DNA of 36,957 nucleotides from assembly GCF_918697925.1 (NCBI RefSeq), contig NZ_CAKKMF010000050.1, positions 1-36,957 of the forward strand, given 5' to 3'. The stretch comes from Arthrobacter sp. Bi26. Lineage in GTDB: Bacteria; Actinomycetota; Actinomycetes; Actinomycetales; Micrococcaceae. The notes beneath the pieces were generated by a model that saw only the letters and a program-made list of their open reading frames with translations, did not search any database and had not been told where the DNA came from. Of the stretch, positions 23,437 through 31,443 are shown in pieces. Within the stretch, counting starts at the first letter, position 1. Every line of letters starts with the position of its first letter. The position numbers were made by a program, and so were the translations under genes.

Positions 23437-23460
23437 AGCCGTGGCGGTGCTGGCGCTGCC

Positions 23461-24531
23461 TTAGTTCTGGTAGGCCGGGTAGTCGGTGTAGCCCTCGGGG
23501 CCGTCGGTGTAGAACGTGGCCGGATTCGCCTCGTTGACCGGCAGGCCTTCGCGCCAGCGGCGGACCAGGTCTGGGTTGGCGATGGCGGGGCGTCCGACGA
23601 CGACGGCGTCAGCGTGGCCGTCTGCGACCAGTGCGGTCGCCTCGTCGCGCGTGGTGACGATGCCGAAGCCGGTGTTGATCAGGAACGTTCCGTTGAACCG
23701 TGCGCGCAGGTCCTGGACCAGCTCGCTGGTGGGGTCCTTGTGCAGGATGCTGAGGTAGGCCAGCTTCAGCGGAGCCAGAGCGTCCACGAGGTGGGCGTAG
23801 GTGGCCCGGACATCTGCTGCGTCGAGTTCGAGGGCACCCTGGACATTGTGCTCCGGCGAAATGCGGATGCCGACACGGTCCGCGCCGATGGCGTCCACCA
23901 CGGCCTGGGTCACTTCAATCACGAAGCGCGCCCGGTTCTCCGGGGAGCCGCCGTAGACGTCGTCGCGCTGGTTGGCGGCCGGAGTGAGGAACTCGTGCAG
24001 AAGGTAACCGTTGGCCGAGTGAAGCTCGACGCCGTCGAATCCTGCCTCTACTGCCTTGCGGGAGGCCGTCACGAATTCCTGGACGATGCCCGGCAGTTCC
24101 TCGGTGGCCAGGGCGCGCGGGACAGGGAACGCCTTCTTGCCTTCGTACGTGCGGGTCTCGCCGTCGATGGCAATGGCACTGGGGGCGACTACCTCGTAGC
24201 CACCGGTCGTGTCCTGGTGGGTAACCCGGCCGGCGTGCATGACCTGGGCGAAGATGCGGCCGCCCTCAGCGTGCACGGCGGCTGTGACGTTGGCCCAGCC
24301 CTTGAGCTGCTCGTCGGTCACGAGCCCGGGCTGGCCCGGGAAGCCTCGGCCTGCGTGGCTGGGGTACGTGCCCTCACTGACGATCAGGCCGAGCGAGGCG
24401 CGCTGGCGGTAGTGCTCGACCACCAGCGGGCCGGGGATTCCTTCTTTGCCGGAGCGGACGCGGGTAAGCGGCGCCATGACGAGTCGGTTGGGCAGCTCCA
24501 GCTCGCCGAGGGTCATCGGGGAAAACAGCAT
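23461..24531 (-). CDS. Old-yellow-enzyme ene-reductase (NemA-like)
   Basis: 356 residues, the size of the family. The FMN-barrel opening SPMTLGELELPNRLVMAPLTR (Thr22), the His171/Asn174 pair in ELHSANGYLLHEFL that binds the carbonyl of the substrate, DVYGGSPENR, and the phosphate-binding VVVGRPAIANPDLV are all present. Enzymes of this kind reduce the C=C bond of enones, maleimides or nitro compounds using NAD(P)H and FMN. AAAGGAA precedes the ATG. It is last in a leftward run after an alcohol dehydrogenase (78-bp gap) and a flavin monooxygenase. Confidence 0.93.
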   Translation of the reverse strand: MLFSPMTLGELELPNRLVMAPLTRVRSGKEGIPGPLVVEHYRQRASLGLIVSEGTYPSHAGRGFPGQPGLVTDEQLKGWANVTAAVHAEGGRIFAQVMHAGRVTHQDTTGGYEVVAPSAIAIDGETRTYEGKKAFPVPRALATEELPGIVQEFVTASRKAVEAGFDGVELHSANGYLLHEFLTPAANQRDDVYGGSPENRARFVIEVTQAVVDAIGADRVGIRISPEHNVQGALELDAADVRATYAHLVDALAPLKLAYLSILHKDPTSELVQDLRARFNGTFLINTGFGIVTTRDEATALVADGHADAVVVGRPAIANPDLVRRWREGLPVNEANPATFYTDGPEGYTDYPAYQN

Positions 24532-24609
24532 GCGCAGTTCCTTTCACAATGGATTGGTTCATTGACGGTAACTGCACAGCGTTTGCAACTATTCCATCTG
24601 AGACTCGAA

Positions 24610-25668
24610 TCACGACGGGTGGACGATAATCTTCACCGCAGTGTCGTTGTGGTTGATCAGCGTGTCGAACCCCTTGTCCACCAAGTCGTCCAGGGCGATT
24701 CTCCCGGTGATGAAGGGCTTCAGGTCTACTTTTCCTTCCTGGACGAGCTTGATGGCGGCTTCATGGTCGCCGCAGTATGCGATGGTGCCGCGCAGATCAA
24801 TTTCCTTCAGCACCACTTTCTGCATATCCACTGTGGCCGGGTGTCCCCAGATCGAGACGTTCACGACGACCCCCGCCGGCTTCACGACGTCGAGCATCGT
24901 GTCCAACACGGCATTCACGCCGGCACATTCAAACGCCGCGTTGGCCCCCGCGCCGTTGGTCAGTTCCAGCACGCGCGCCTTGACGTCGTCGGCACTGGGG
25001 TCGAGAACGTGATCCGCGACCCCCGACGAAGCCGCCTTCTCCTTGCGGGCGGCCGACAGCTCAGTAACGATCGTGGTGATGCCGATGCCTTTGAGGACCG
25101 CGGCGGTCAGGAGCCCGATGGGTCCGGCACCCCCGACGACGGCGACGTCCCCGGCTGTGAGGCCGCTCCTGCCGACGGCGTGGTACGCCACCGCGAGGGG
25201 TTCGATAAGTGCGGCCTCGTCCAGGGGAATGTCGCCGACAGGGTGCACCCACCGGGTATCGACAACGATTTTCTCGCTCAAGCCGCCGCCACCGCCCGCC
25301 AAACCGATGAAGCCCAACTTGGTGCACAGGTTGTAGTGTCCGCTGAGGCAGGGACCGCATTCATTGCAGACGACGTACGGTTCAACGACGACGTTGTCTC
25401 CGACCGCTAGACCGGTGACACCTTCCCCAAGTTCCTCGATAGTGCCGGAGAACTCGTGTCCCAGGGTGACCGGGGCGGCCTCGTGGGTAAGCCCGTGGGG
25501 GTGGCCGGGCGGAGGGGTGAAAATGGGTCCTTCGAGGAATTCATGGAGGTCGGTGCCGCAGATACCGCACCAGGCCACGGCGATCTTCACCGTTCCCGGA
25601 CGGAGTTCGGGCTCTTGAATTTCCTCGATCCGGAGATCCTCGCGGGCGTGGAATCGTGCTGCTTTCAT
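24610..25668 (-). CDS. Zinc-dependent alcohol dehydrogenase, 2,3-butanediol dehydrogenase-like
   Basis: 352 residues of the medium-chain zinc family. Catalytic zinc ligands are in WCGICGTDLHEF and TLGHEFSGTIEELG; the structural zinc site is the CNECGPCLSGHYNLC group. The NAD fold follows (VGGAGPIGLL). The GPIFTPPPGHPH insertion and the AGGGGGLSEK loop are typical of (R,R)-butanediol dehydrogenase relatives. It would interconvert a secondary alcohol or diol and its ketone. Located between a flavin monooxygenase and an ene-reductase, it may instead oxidise an allylic or cyclic alcohol. AAGGTGA precedes the ATG. Confidence 0.9.
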   Translation of the reverse strand: MKAARFHAREDLRIEEIQEPELRPGTVKIAVAWCGICGTDLHEFLEGPIFTPPPGHPHGLTHEAAPVTLGHEFSGTIEELGEGVTGLAVGDNVVVEPYVVCNECGPCLSGHYNLCTKLGFIGLAGGGGGLSEKIVVDTRWVHPVGDIPLDEAALIEPLAVAYHAVGRSGLTAGDVAVVGGAGPIGLLTAAVLKGIGITTIVTELSAARKEKAASSGVADHVLDPSADDVKARVLELTNGAGANAAFECAGVNAVLDTMLDVVKPAGVVVNVSIWGHPATVDMQKVVLKEIDLRGTIAYCGDHEAAIKLVQEGKVDLKPFITGRIALDDLVDKGFDTLINHNDTAVKIIVHPS

Positions 25669-25695
25669 GGGGTTTCACCTTCGGATTCCAGGCCA

Positions 25696-25721
25696 TGGAT
25701 GCGCCCGATCAGACGCATCCA
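25696..25721. other. Short inverted repeat between monooxygenase and alcohol dehydrogenase
   Basis: TGGATGCG (25696-25703) and CGCATCCA (25714-25721), 10-nt loop, in the 145-bp gap. Could be a hairpin in the polycistronic RNA or a regulator site; nothing else was recognised in the gap. Confidence 0.4.
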
Positions 25722-25800
25722 CGGAATGTCGTTGGTTTTCAAAGCGGGGCCGTAACCCCAGTCTGGTGGCCGTACCTGGGATTGTCACGACCCTTGTCAC

Positions 25801-25826
25801 TCAGCGGGTGTGGTCAGCGGGTGTGG
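25801..25826. repeat. 13-bp tandem duplication at the monooxygenase stop
   Basis: TCAGCGGGTGTGG occurs twice without a gap. The second copy contains the stop codon of the monooxygenase (25814-25816), so the duplication reproduced the gene end beyond the stop. Confidence 0.7.
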
Positions 25827-27604
25827 TGCGTGGGCTGCAACTCGAAGACCGGCGTCGGCAGTCCTTCCATCCTTGCCTTGAGCTGCAGCGCCAGATAGTT
25901 GGAGTAGTGGCGGCTCTGGTGCAGGTTGCCGCCGTGGATCCAAAGGTTCTCCACGTTTGTTGGCTTCCACATGTTGCGCAGTTCCCCCTCCCACGGCCCT
26001 GGATCCTTGGGCGTGTCCGATCCGAACCCCCAGCACTTGCCAACGGCGTCGGCCACCTCGGGCGAGACCAAATCAGCCAACCAGCCGTTCATCGACCCAT
26101 AGCCGGTGGCGTAAATGATGACGTCGGCATCCAGTTCCGTGCCGTTGGCCATCACGACGGAGTTGCCGGTGATCTTGCTGACCTCGCCATTGGCCAGCTT
26201 GACGCGGCCGTCGATGATCAGCTGGGAGGCACCGACGTCGATGTAGTAGCCGGAACCGCGCCTCAGGTACTTCAGGAACAGGCCGGAGCCGTCAACGCCG
26301 AAGTCCAGGTCAAAGCCGGCAGCCTCGAGCTGGGAGTAGAAATCCGCGTCCCGCCGGGCCATCTCCGCATAAACAGGGATCTGGGCCTCGGGCAGAATCC
26401 GGTACGGCAGCGAAGCGAACAGCAGATCGGCTTTCTCCGTGGTGACGCCGTTGGCCAGCGCTTTTTCGGAGTACAGATCGCCGAGGGCCAAGTCCATGAG
26501 GGATTCGCTGCGGGCAATATGGGTCGAGGACCGCTGGACCATGGTGACGTCGGCCCCGTGTTCCCAGAGGTCGGCACAGATATCGTGGGCGGAATTGTTG
26601 GAGCCGATGACCACGGCCTTCTTGCCGCTCCAGTCTCCGCCGCCCGGGTGCTTGGACGAGTGGTACTGCTCCCCCAGGAAGGACTCGGCGCCGTCGAACG
26701 TGGGGACGCTGGGGTACCCCGAAACGCCTAGGGCGAAGACGAGCTGCTTGGGGCGCAGGGTGACCGGTGCGCCGTCGCGCATCACTTCCACCACCCACTC
26801 CGCCGAGGATTCATCGAAGCGGGCGTTGGTGCACTCGGTCTTGGACCAGTAGTTCAGCTCCATGATCCGCGTGTAGTTTTCCAACCAGTCGCCGATCTTG
26901 TCCTTGGCAGCGAAAACCGGCCAGTCGTCCGGGAACTTCATGTAGGGCAGGTGGTCGTACCAGACCGGATCGTGCAGGTGGAGGGACTTGTAGCGGTTGC
27001 GCCACGAGTCTCCCGGGCGCTCGTTCTTCTCGATGATGATGGTGGGCACGCCGAGCCTGCGCAGCCGCGCCCCCAGCCCGATCCCGCCCTGGCCGCCGCC
27101 GATGATGACTGTGTAGGGCTGGTCTTCGTACCCGAGGCGCGCCTCTTGCTCTTCCTTCAGTTCCAGCCAGGATTTGCGGCCCTTGGTGATTTCATGGGCG
27201 ACGCCCTTCGACCGGTTGGGTCCCCTCTTTTCCTCGTATCCCTTGAGCTCCTGCATGGTGGTGAGCAGGGTCCAACATTTGCCGTTCCGGAGGCGCAGAT
27301 GCGCGTAGCCGCGGGCCTGGGCGGTCTCGAAGTTCACCCAGGCCTCGGCGTTGGCGGCGTCCCCGGTGGCGTCTTCGGCGAGGGTCCAGTTGCTTGGCTG
27401 CACGTCATCCAGGGTCGCGTCGAGCATGCGTCTGATGTCTTCCTTGCCCTCAAGGGTCTTGAGGTTCCAGGTGAAGGAGACGAAGTCGCGCCAGTACGAG
27501 TCGTCGTCGAAAAGTTCAAGTGCGGCGTCCGTGTTGTGGCCGCGCAGTGCCTCATCGAACTGCGCCAACCACGCCCCGACGACGCCGTTTGGTGTCTCAG
27601 GCAT
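25814..27604 (-). CDS. Flavin-containing monooxygenase with N-terminal NTF2-like domain
   Basis: 596 residues. Residues 1-130 look like a SnoaL/NTF2-type alpha+beta domain (WLAQFDEALRGHNTDAALELF). The FAD-binding GGGQGG is at 169-174 and the NADPH-binding GSNNSAHD at 334-341. FLGEQYHSSKHP at 309-320 matches the FxGxxxHxxx fingerprint shared by Baeyer-Villiger and N-hydroxylating monooxygenases, with His where Baeyer-Villiger enzymes have Trp. ATGYGS near the C-terminus is another FMO mark. It should insert one oxygen atom into a ketone or heteroatom substrate with NADPH and O2. AAAGAGGAA precedes the ATG. It is first in the operon with the alcohol dehydrogenase and ene-reductase, and divergent from the GAF regulator. 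Confidence 0.9.
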   Translation of the reverse strand: MPETPNGVVGAWLAQFDEALRGHNTDAALELFDDDSYWRDFVSFTWNLKTLEGKEDIRRMLDATLDDVQPSNWTLAEDATGDAANAEAWVNFETAQARGYAHLRLRNGKCWTLLTTMQELKGYEEKRGPNRSKGVAHEITKGRKSWLELKEEQEARLGYEDQPYTVIIGGGQGGIGLGARLRRLGVPTIIIEKNERPGDSWRNRYKSLHLHDPVWYDHLPYMKFPDDWPVFAAKDKIGDWLENYTRIMELNYWSKTECTNARFDESSAEWVVEVMRDGAPVTLRPKQLVFALGVSGYPSVPTFDGAESFLGEQYHSSKHPGGGDWSGKKAVVIGSNNSAHDICADLWEHGADVTMVQRSSTHIARSESLMDLALGDLYSEKALANGVTTEKADLLFASLPYRILPEAQIPVYAEMARRDADFYSQLEAAGFDLDFGVDGSGLFLKYLRRGSGYYIDVGASQLIIDGRVKLANGEVSKITGNSVVMANGTELDADVIIYATGYGSMNGWLADLVSPEVADAVGKCWGFGSDTPKDPGPWEGELRNMWKPTNVENLWIHGGNLHQSRHYSNYLALQLKARMEGLPTPVFELQPTHHTR

Positions 27605-27803
27605 GATTCCTCTTTCCGTTGCTGACAGTGGGCCGCTTCCGTTGCGTGACGCCTAGACCACGCAGTGACCCGCATCACAAGTAAAGGTGGCAGGGGGTTA
27701 CAATCGGGTTACACGGAGCTCTCAAGCTGTCGGCCGGCGCGCACGGTGACCGACGGCGGCAGGGAACCGGCCGGGTGCGACGATTCGAGGGCGAGTTGGG
27801 AGA
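27605..27803. promoter_or_regulatory. Divergent control region of monooxygenase operon and GAF regulator
   Basis: 199 bp holding both promoters. GGGTTACA occurs twice within 20 bp (near 27695-27713) as a direct repeat that could be an activator site. No confident -35/-10 pair was picked. Confidence 0.4.
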
Positions 27804-29147
27804 ATGAGGATGCGGCAGGGCAACGGCTCCATCACGCATCCCTCAGACCTCAGGTTTTCAGCGCCGGCAGAGTACGCCCGGATACTCCGCGCGGCGCACG
27901 AGACCACCATGTCCGGCACTCCGGATTCGCACCTGTCGCCGTCGCTCATCAAGTCCTGGCAGCGTTCCCTCGCGTTGGGCATCAATCCGGACCAGCACCG
28001 TCCGCTGCACCGGCACGAAGTCTCCGAGGCACGATCCCTCAGTGCCGGCCATCGGCTGGCTGCGGTCATGCCTGCCCTGTCACAGCTGCTGGCCGATGAG
28101 ACCGTGACCGGGCGCCATTTGCTCATTGTGACTGACCACGAAGGTGAAGTGCTGTGGCGCGTTGGTAGCAAACAGGCGCTGCGGCTTGCGGACTCCCTGG
28201 AGTTCGTGGAGGGTGCCGACTGGTCCGAGTCAGGGGTGGGCACCAACGCCATTAGCGAAGCCTTGGTGACCGGCGCCCCGGCGCAGCTTTTCTCGGCCGA
28301 GCACCTCGTGCGGACCCACCATGACTGGGCCTGCACGGCCTCTCCGATTCGCGACCCTTTGACCGGCCAAATCGTTGGCGTCCTCGATGTCTCCGGCCCG
28401 TTCGAGTCGGTCACGCCTGACAGCCTGCGGCTGGTGCGTTGTGGAGTGCGGCTTGCGGAGGAGCTCCTGAAATCGGCTCCGGTTCCCGACGCCGGCGTCG
28501 GGCGTTCAGGGCAGCTGACACGACGTAATGAGGGGACAGCGCGCGACGGCGGCTCCCGGGGACAGCTCATGCTGCGGCTTTTGGGGGACGAGCCGTCCGC
28601 GGCGATCGATGGCGGCAGCAGTCGCCCGCTGACACTCCGCCGTGCCGAGATTCTGGCCCTGCTGGCCTCGCGTGACCAGGGCTGGAGTGCCGATGAACTG
28701 GCTTGCGAGATCCATGGCGACGCGGGCACCGGCGCGGCGATCCGGACCGAGATGCACCGGATACGCAGCATGCTGGGCGATGTCCTGGAGGCGAACCCCT
28801 ACCGATTCTCGTCAACTGTCAACGTCGTGACGGACGCCTCGGTTGTGGCAGCCCATCTTCGGGACGGCCGGGTTGCCGAGGCATTCGCGGCCTACCCGGC
28901 AAGGCTTCTCACGCGTTCGGTCAATCTGGCGATCGGGTTCATGCGCGACGAGCTCAACACGGCCGTGGGAGCGTCCGTACGCTCCAGCGGTGATGCCAGG
29001 CTGATGCTGCAGTGGTGCACGAGCGACATGGGGTCCTCCGATACCGCAACTGCTGCTGCCGCGGTGGCACTGATCGGACCGGACGATCCCCGTTGCCAGC
29101 TCGTGAGCGCCCGGATGGCGCGGGTGGACCGCGAGCTGCGAGCCTAG
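27804..29147 (+). CDS. GAF-domain transcriptional regulator (AcoR-like N-terminus, no AAA+ domain)
   Basis: 447 residues. The first ~220 match the sensor part of AcoR-type activators: SHLSPSLIKSWQRSL, then a GAF domain with EGADWSESGVGTNAISEAL and HDWACTASPIRDPLTGQIVG. Instead of the sigma-54 AAA+ module, residues ~250-340 form a probable winged helix (LTLRRAEILALLASRDQGWSADELA and IRTEMHRIRSMLGDV). The rest is helical. So it probably works with sigma-70-type polymerase. Start choice: ATG at 27804 is too close to GGGAG; the ATG at 27810 has better spacing. It is divergent from the monooxygenase operon and probably activates it in response to an alcohol, ketone or acetoin-like ligand. Confidence 0.85.
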   Translation: MRMRQGNGSITHPSDLRFSAPAEYARILRAAHETTMSGTPDSHLSPSLIKSWQRSLALGINPDQHRPLHRHEVSEARSLSAGHRLAAVMPALSQLLADETVTGRHLLIVTDHEGEVLWRVGSKQALRLADSLEFVEGADWSESGVGTNAISEALVTGAPAQLFSAEHLVRTHHDWACTASPIRDPLTGQIVGVLDVSGPFESVTPDSLRLVRCGVRLAEELLKSAPVPDAGVGRSGQLTRRNEGTARDGGSRGQLMLRLLGDEPSAAIDGGSSRPLTLRRAEILALLASRDQGWSADELACEIHGDAGTGAAIRTEMHRIRSMLGDVLEANPYRFSSTVNVVTDASVVAAHLRDGRVAEAFAAYPARLLTRSVNLAIGFMRDELNTAVGASVRSSGDARLMLQWCTSDMGSSDTATAAAAVALIGPDDPRCQLVSARMARVDRELRA

Positions 29148-29168
29148 CCCCGAACTGCGGATTAGCGA

Positions 29169-30095
29169 TTAGGGCGGAGGCGGGGCGACGCCGGGGCAGC
29201 CCTGGCCCTGGGGGTTCTGCAGGCAGGTATCTGCATAATTCCTGGTGATCGACCGCCAGACACTGACGGTCTGCGGCGGCGAGCTGAAGGAGCCTTGGCC
29301 CGGGATGGGAAGGGGTGGGCCTCCATTGACGGAGTATGTGCCTTGGAAATGCGTTGTCAGAACCACCGGGAAGTCGCCGGTCTGGGCGTAGACGTGGCTC
29401 GTCAAGGTCCTCTCGCCCCAGCGGTCCTGCGGCAGCGGTCCACCGGCCGCCGTTTGCGGCCCCAGCGAAGTGCCGTCGCCATAGCTCCAGCTGTACTGCA
29501 CGGGCCTGGCAACGATGGCGACATCTTGGCCCAACATGTCCACGCTGAAAGTCTGCTCGGCGGCTTCCGCATAGAAATTTGTCTCAGCGCCTCTGAGAGT
29601 GTGCGGACTCGGCTGCGTAACACTGCTTCCCGAGTTGATGGGAAGTTGCTGAAATTTGGTCTGAATCTGGGCGGCAATCTGGCCCAGCACGTCCACGGGT
29701 TTCTCAAGGTAGACGCAGCGGTCCGGACGAACCGCTGACCATATGGGCGGGTCAAAAACTCGCAGTGACGTGTACCAACGAACGGGCCGCCCGTCGCGCC
29801 CTTGATCACACCGAACGGCTGCTGCCAGGCAGGGCACGTCGAAGTTGTTGTTGTTATTTATCAGGCAAAGATATTCGAATCTGTAGATGTTGGGGTCTTC
29901 CGCTATCCCGCCCGGCGCATCCACCCATACGCCGGTGTTCGCGTCGTAGCGCCACACGGACACGGTGACGCCGGTCTGGTTCCAGCCCCCTTTCACGGGA
30001 GATTCCGAAGAGTCGACTCTCGCGAATACCGGTGGCCCGGAAAGAAGAACGAGTATTGCAATGAATGAAGGAAGTCTGCTGACGATGGAACTCAC
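29169..30095 (-). CDS. Exported protein with PKD-like domain
   Basis: 308 residues. The start is GTG at 30095, overlapping the upstream lipoprotein stop as GTGA, so translation is coupled. An N-terminal signal peptide (IVSRLPSFIAILVLLSGPPVFA) is followed by a domain with four cysteines (CLIN, PCLAA, RCDQG, DRCVY). Near residue 195 a PKD-type strand YSWSYGDGTSLG is followed by TLTSHVYAQTGDFPVVLTT, the usual PKD ending. The C-terminus is Pro-rich with two more Cys. PKD folds mediate surface interactions. It is converted into the extracytoplasmic space, probably beside the lipoprotein encoded upstream. Function unknown. Confidence 0.8.
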   Translation of the reverse strand: MSSIVSRLPSFIAILVLLSGPPVFARVDSSESPVKGGWNQTGVTVSVWRYDANTGVWVDAPGGIAEDPNIYRFEYLCLINNNNNFDVPCLAAAVRCDQGRDGRPVRWYTSLRVFDPPIWSAVRPDRCVYLEKPVDVLGQIAAQIQTKFQQLPINSGSSVTQPSPHTLRGAETNFYAEAAEQTFSVDMLGQDVAIVARPVQYSWSYGDGTSLGPQTAAGGPLPQDRWGERTLTSHVYAQTGDFPVVLTTHFQGTYSVNGGPPLPIPGQGSFSSPPQTVSVWRSITRNYADTCLQNPQGQGCPGVAPPPP

Positions 30096-30754
30096 CGACT
30101 CTTGGCCAAGTGCTCGACCGTAACGGCCCTCCAAGCTCCGCCTGTATACGATGCGACCATGATGTCGCCGTTCGCGGGGCCTCGCTCGGTCTTTTCGTCC
30201 AGTGTCTTGTCCGCTCGATAGTAGGACAGTGTGTCCTGATACACCTGAATCAGGACTTGGTACTCAGCTGGGCTTGACTCAATGAATTTGGTTTGCACAC
30301 CCTCCACAACCATTTTTCCTCCGGCCAGCCACCTACCCTCGGAATTCCAACCTTGGACAACTTCTTTCACCCGTCCACAAGAGACGCATGTCGGACTCGA
30401 CACCAATTCCAGCGGTTCGATATCTCCGGTCTCGTATGCGTAGGAGAGGGTCGTATACCAGTACCGGGCAAACGCCTCAAGTCCTTCCTTCGTCTCCGCC
30501 TTTGCAGCTTCCGGCAGCTCGGGAACCGGGACGTTCTGCGCTCTGCCGGTCGCGTCGGCCGGTTTGTAGCTGGCGGTGGGCGTCGGAGCTGCACTCGGAG
30601 TGGACGATGCTGACGGACTTTGCGAATTAGCAGGTGGAGACCCGGGCGGTGGCGTTCCGCCCCCGTTGCAAGCTGTGACCGACATCAGCGAGATCGACAC
30701 CAAAGCGACCGCACAGGCTCGCCAGGGACCGGAAGACGAAGTGCGAGATGTCAT
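30092..30754 (-). CDS. DUF6318-family lipoprotein
   Basis: 220 residues. A signal peptide ends in a lipobox (MSVTAC), then comes a Pro/Ser/Thr-rich linker (~30-65) and a folded C-terminal domain beginning at ETKEGLEAFARYWYTTLSYAYETGD, with a CVSC pair that may form a disulphide. This layout is typical of DUF6318 proteins, common in Micrococcaceae and of unknown role; the fold resembles NTF2-like lipoproteins. GGGGGAG precedes the ATG by 9 nt. It is co-translated with the PKD-like protein, so the two probably act together outside the membrane. Confidence 0.82.
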   Translation of the reverse strand: MTSRTSSSGPWRACAVALVSISLMSVTACNGGGTPPPGSPPANSQSPSASSTPSAAPTPTASYKPADATGRAQNVPVPELPEAAKAETKEGLEAFARYWYTTLSYAYETGDIEPLELVSSPTCVSCGRVKEVVQGWNSEGRWLAGGKMVVEGVQTKFIESSPAEYQVLIQVYQDTLSYYRADKTLDEKTERGPANGDIMVASYTGGAWRAVTVEHLAKSR

Positions 30755-30954
30755 GGTCAGCTACTCCCCCGATAGAAAATCAAGACGCGCGAGTCCAAAC
30801 AATGCTTAAGAGTAACCGACGTCACATTTTAGACGTCAAAGTTATCCACAGCAGTGCCCAGTCTCGGAGGAAGCCCGATAGAGACCGGCAGTCTGCCCGC
30901 CATGAGTCCTTTAGCCCCTAGCCATCTCCCCATCGAGGCCAGAACAATAGGCCC

Positions 30955-31389
30955 ATGATGTTTGAACACGCAGACGGCGATCCCATCCTCAAGCTGGACG
31001 ACGAGCAATCCTGGAAGCTGATTGACAGTACAAAACACGGTAGGCTCGTGGTCACTGTCGCCGGAGAGCCCGACATCTTCCCGGTGAACTACGTGGCCAG
31101 CGGCCGGAAATTGTTCCTACGCACCGCCCCCGGCAACAAGCTCGCCGAGCTCACCATCAACTCCAAAGTGCTATTCGAAACTGATGGAATCCTGTCCGAG
31201 GAAGCGTGGTCAGTGGTCCTGCGCGGCACCGCGCGGGTACTCGATCAGTCGGCGGATATAGCTGACGCCGAGGCCCTCGGACTCAAACCGTGGGTTCCGA
31301 CGTTGAAGGACTTCTACGTGGAAATTACGCCGACCTCGGTCAGCGGACGCCACTTCCAGTTCGGCGAACACCCGGAGCGGGAGATCTAA
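30955..31389 (+). CDS. Pyridoxamine 5'-phosphate oxidase-like flavin/F420-binding protein
   Basis: 144 residues, a single split-barrel domain. LDDEQSWKLIDSTKHGRLVVTVAGEPDIFPVNYVASGRKLFLRTA is the usual opening of the small actinobacterial members, followed by KVLFETDGI and the SVVLRGTARVL strand. Members bind FMN, F420 or haem and reduce varied substrates, or serve as detoxifying proteins; the specific reaction cannot be assigned. Two adjacent ATGs (30955, 30958) lack a strong ribosome site. It is followed after 54 bp by vsr. Confidence 0.87.
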   Translation: MMFEHADGDPILKLDDEQSWKLIDSTKHGRLVVTVAGEPDIFPVNYVASGRKLFLRTAPGNKLAELTINSKVLFETDGILSEEAWSVVLRGTARVLDQSADIADAEALGLKPWVPTLKDFYVEITPTSVSGRHFQFGEHPEREI

Positions 31390-31410
31390 CGCCCGACGGC
31401 GCCCGACGGC

Positions 31411-31425
31411 TGCCAACACTTGGCA
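31411..31425. promoter_or_regulatory. Palindrome TGCCAA-N3-TTGGCA upstream of vsr
   Basis: A perfect 6-bp inverted repeat 7 bp before the probable -10 of vsr, preceded by a 10-bp tandem duplication GCCCGACGGC (31391-31410). It may be an operator, or a short hairpin at the end of the upstream gene. Confidence 0.4.
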
Positions 31426-31431
31426 CCGGCC

Positions 31432-31437
31432 TAGACT
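31432..31437 (+). promoter_or_regulatory. Leaderless -10 candidate for vsr
   Basis: TAGACT, 6 nt, ATG. There is no ribosome site before the vsr ATG, and this TANNNT-N6-ATG pattern is typical of leaderless actinobacterial genes. Confidence 0.5.
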
Positions 31438-31443
31438 TAAACA

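Noticed and set aside
23413..25410. A 665-codon rightward frame opposite the ene-reductase and alcohol dehydrogenase
   Set aside because: It runs antisense through two complete enzymes and the gap between them.
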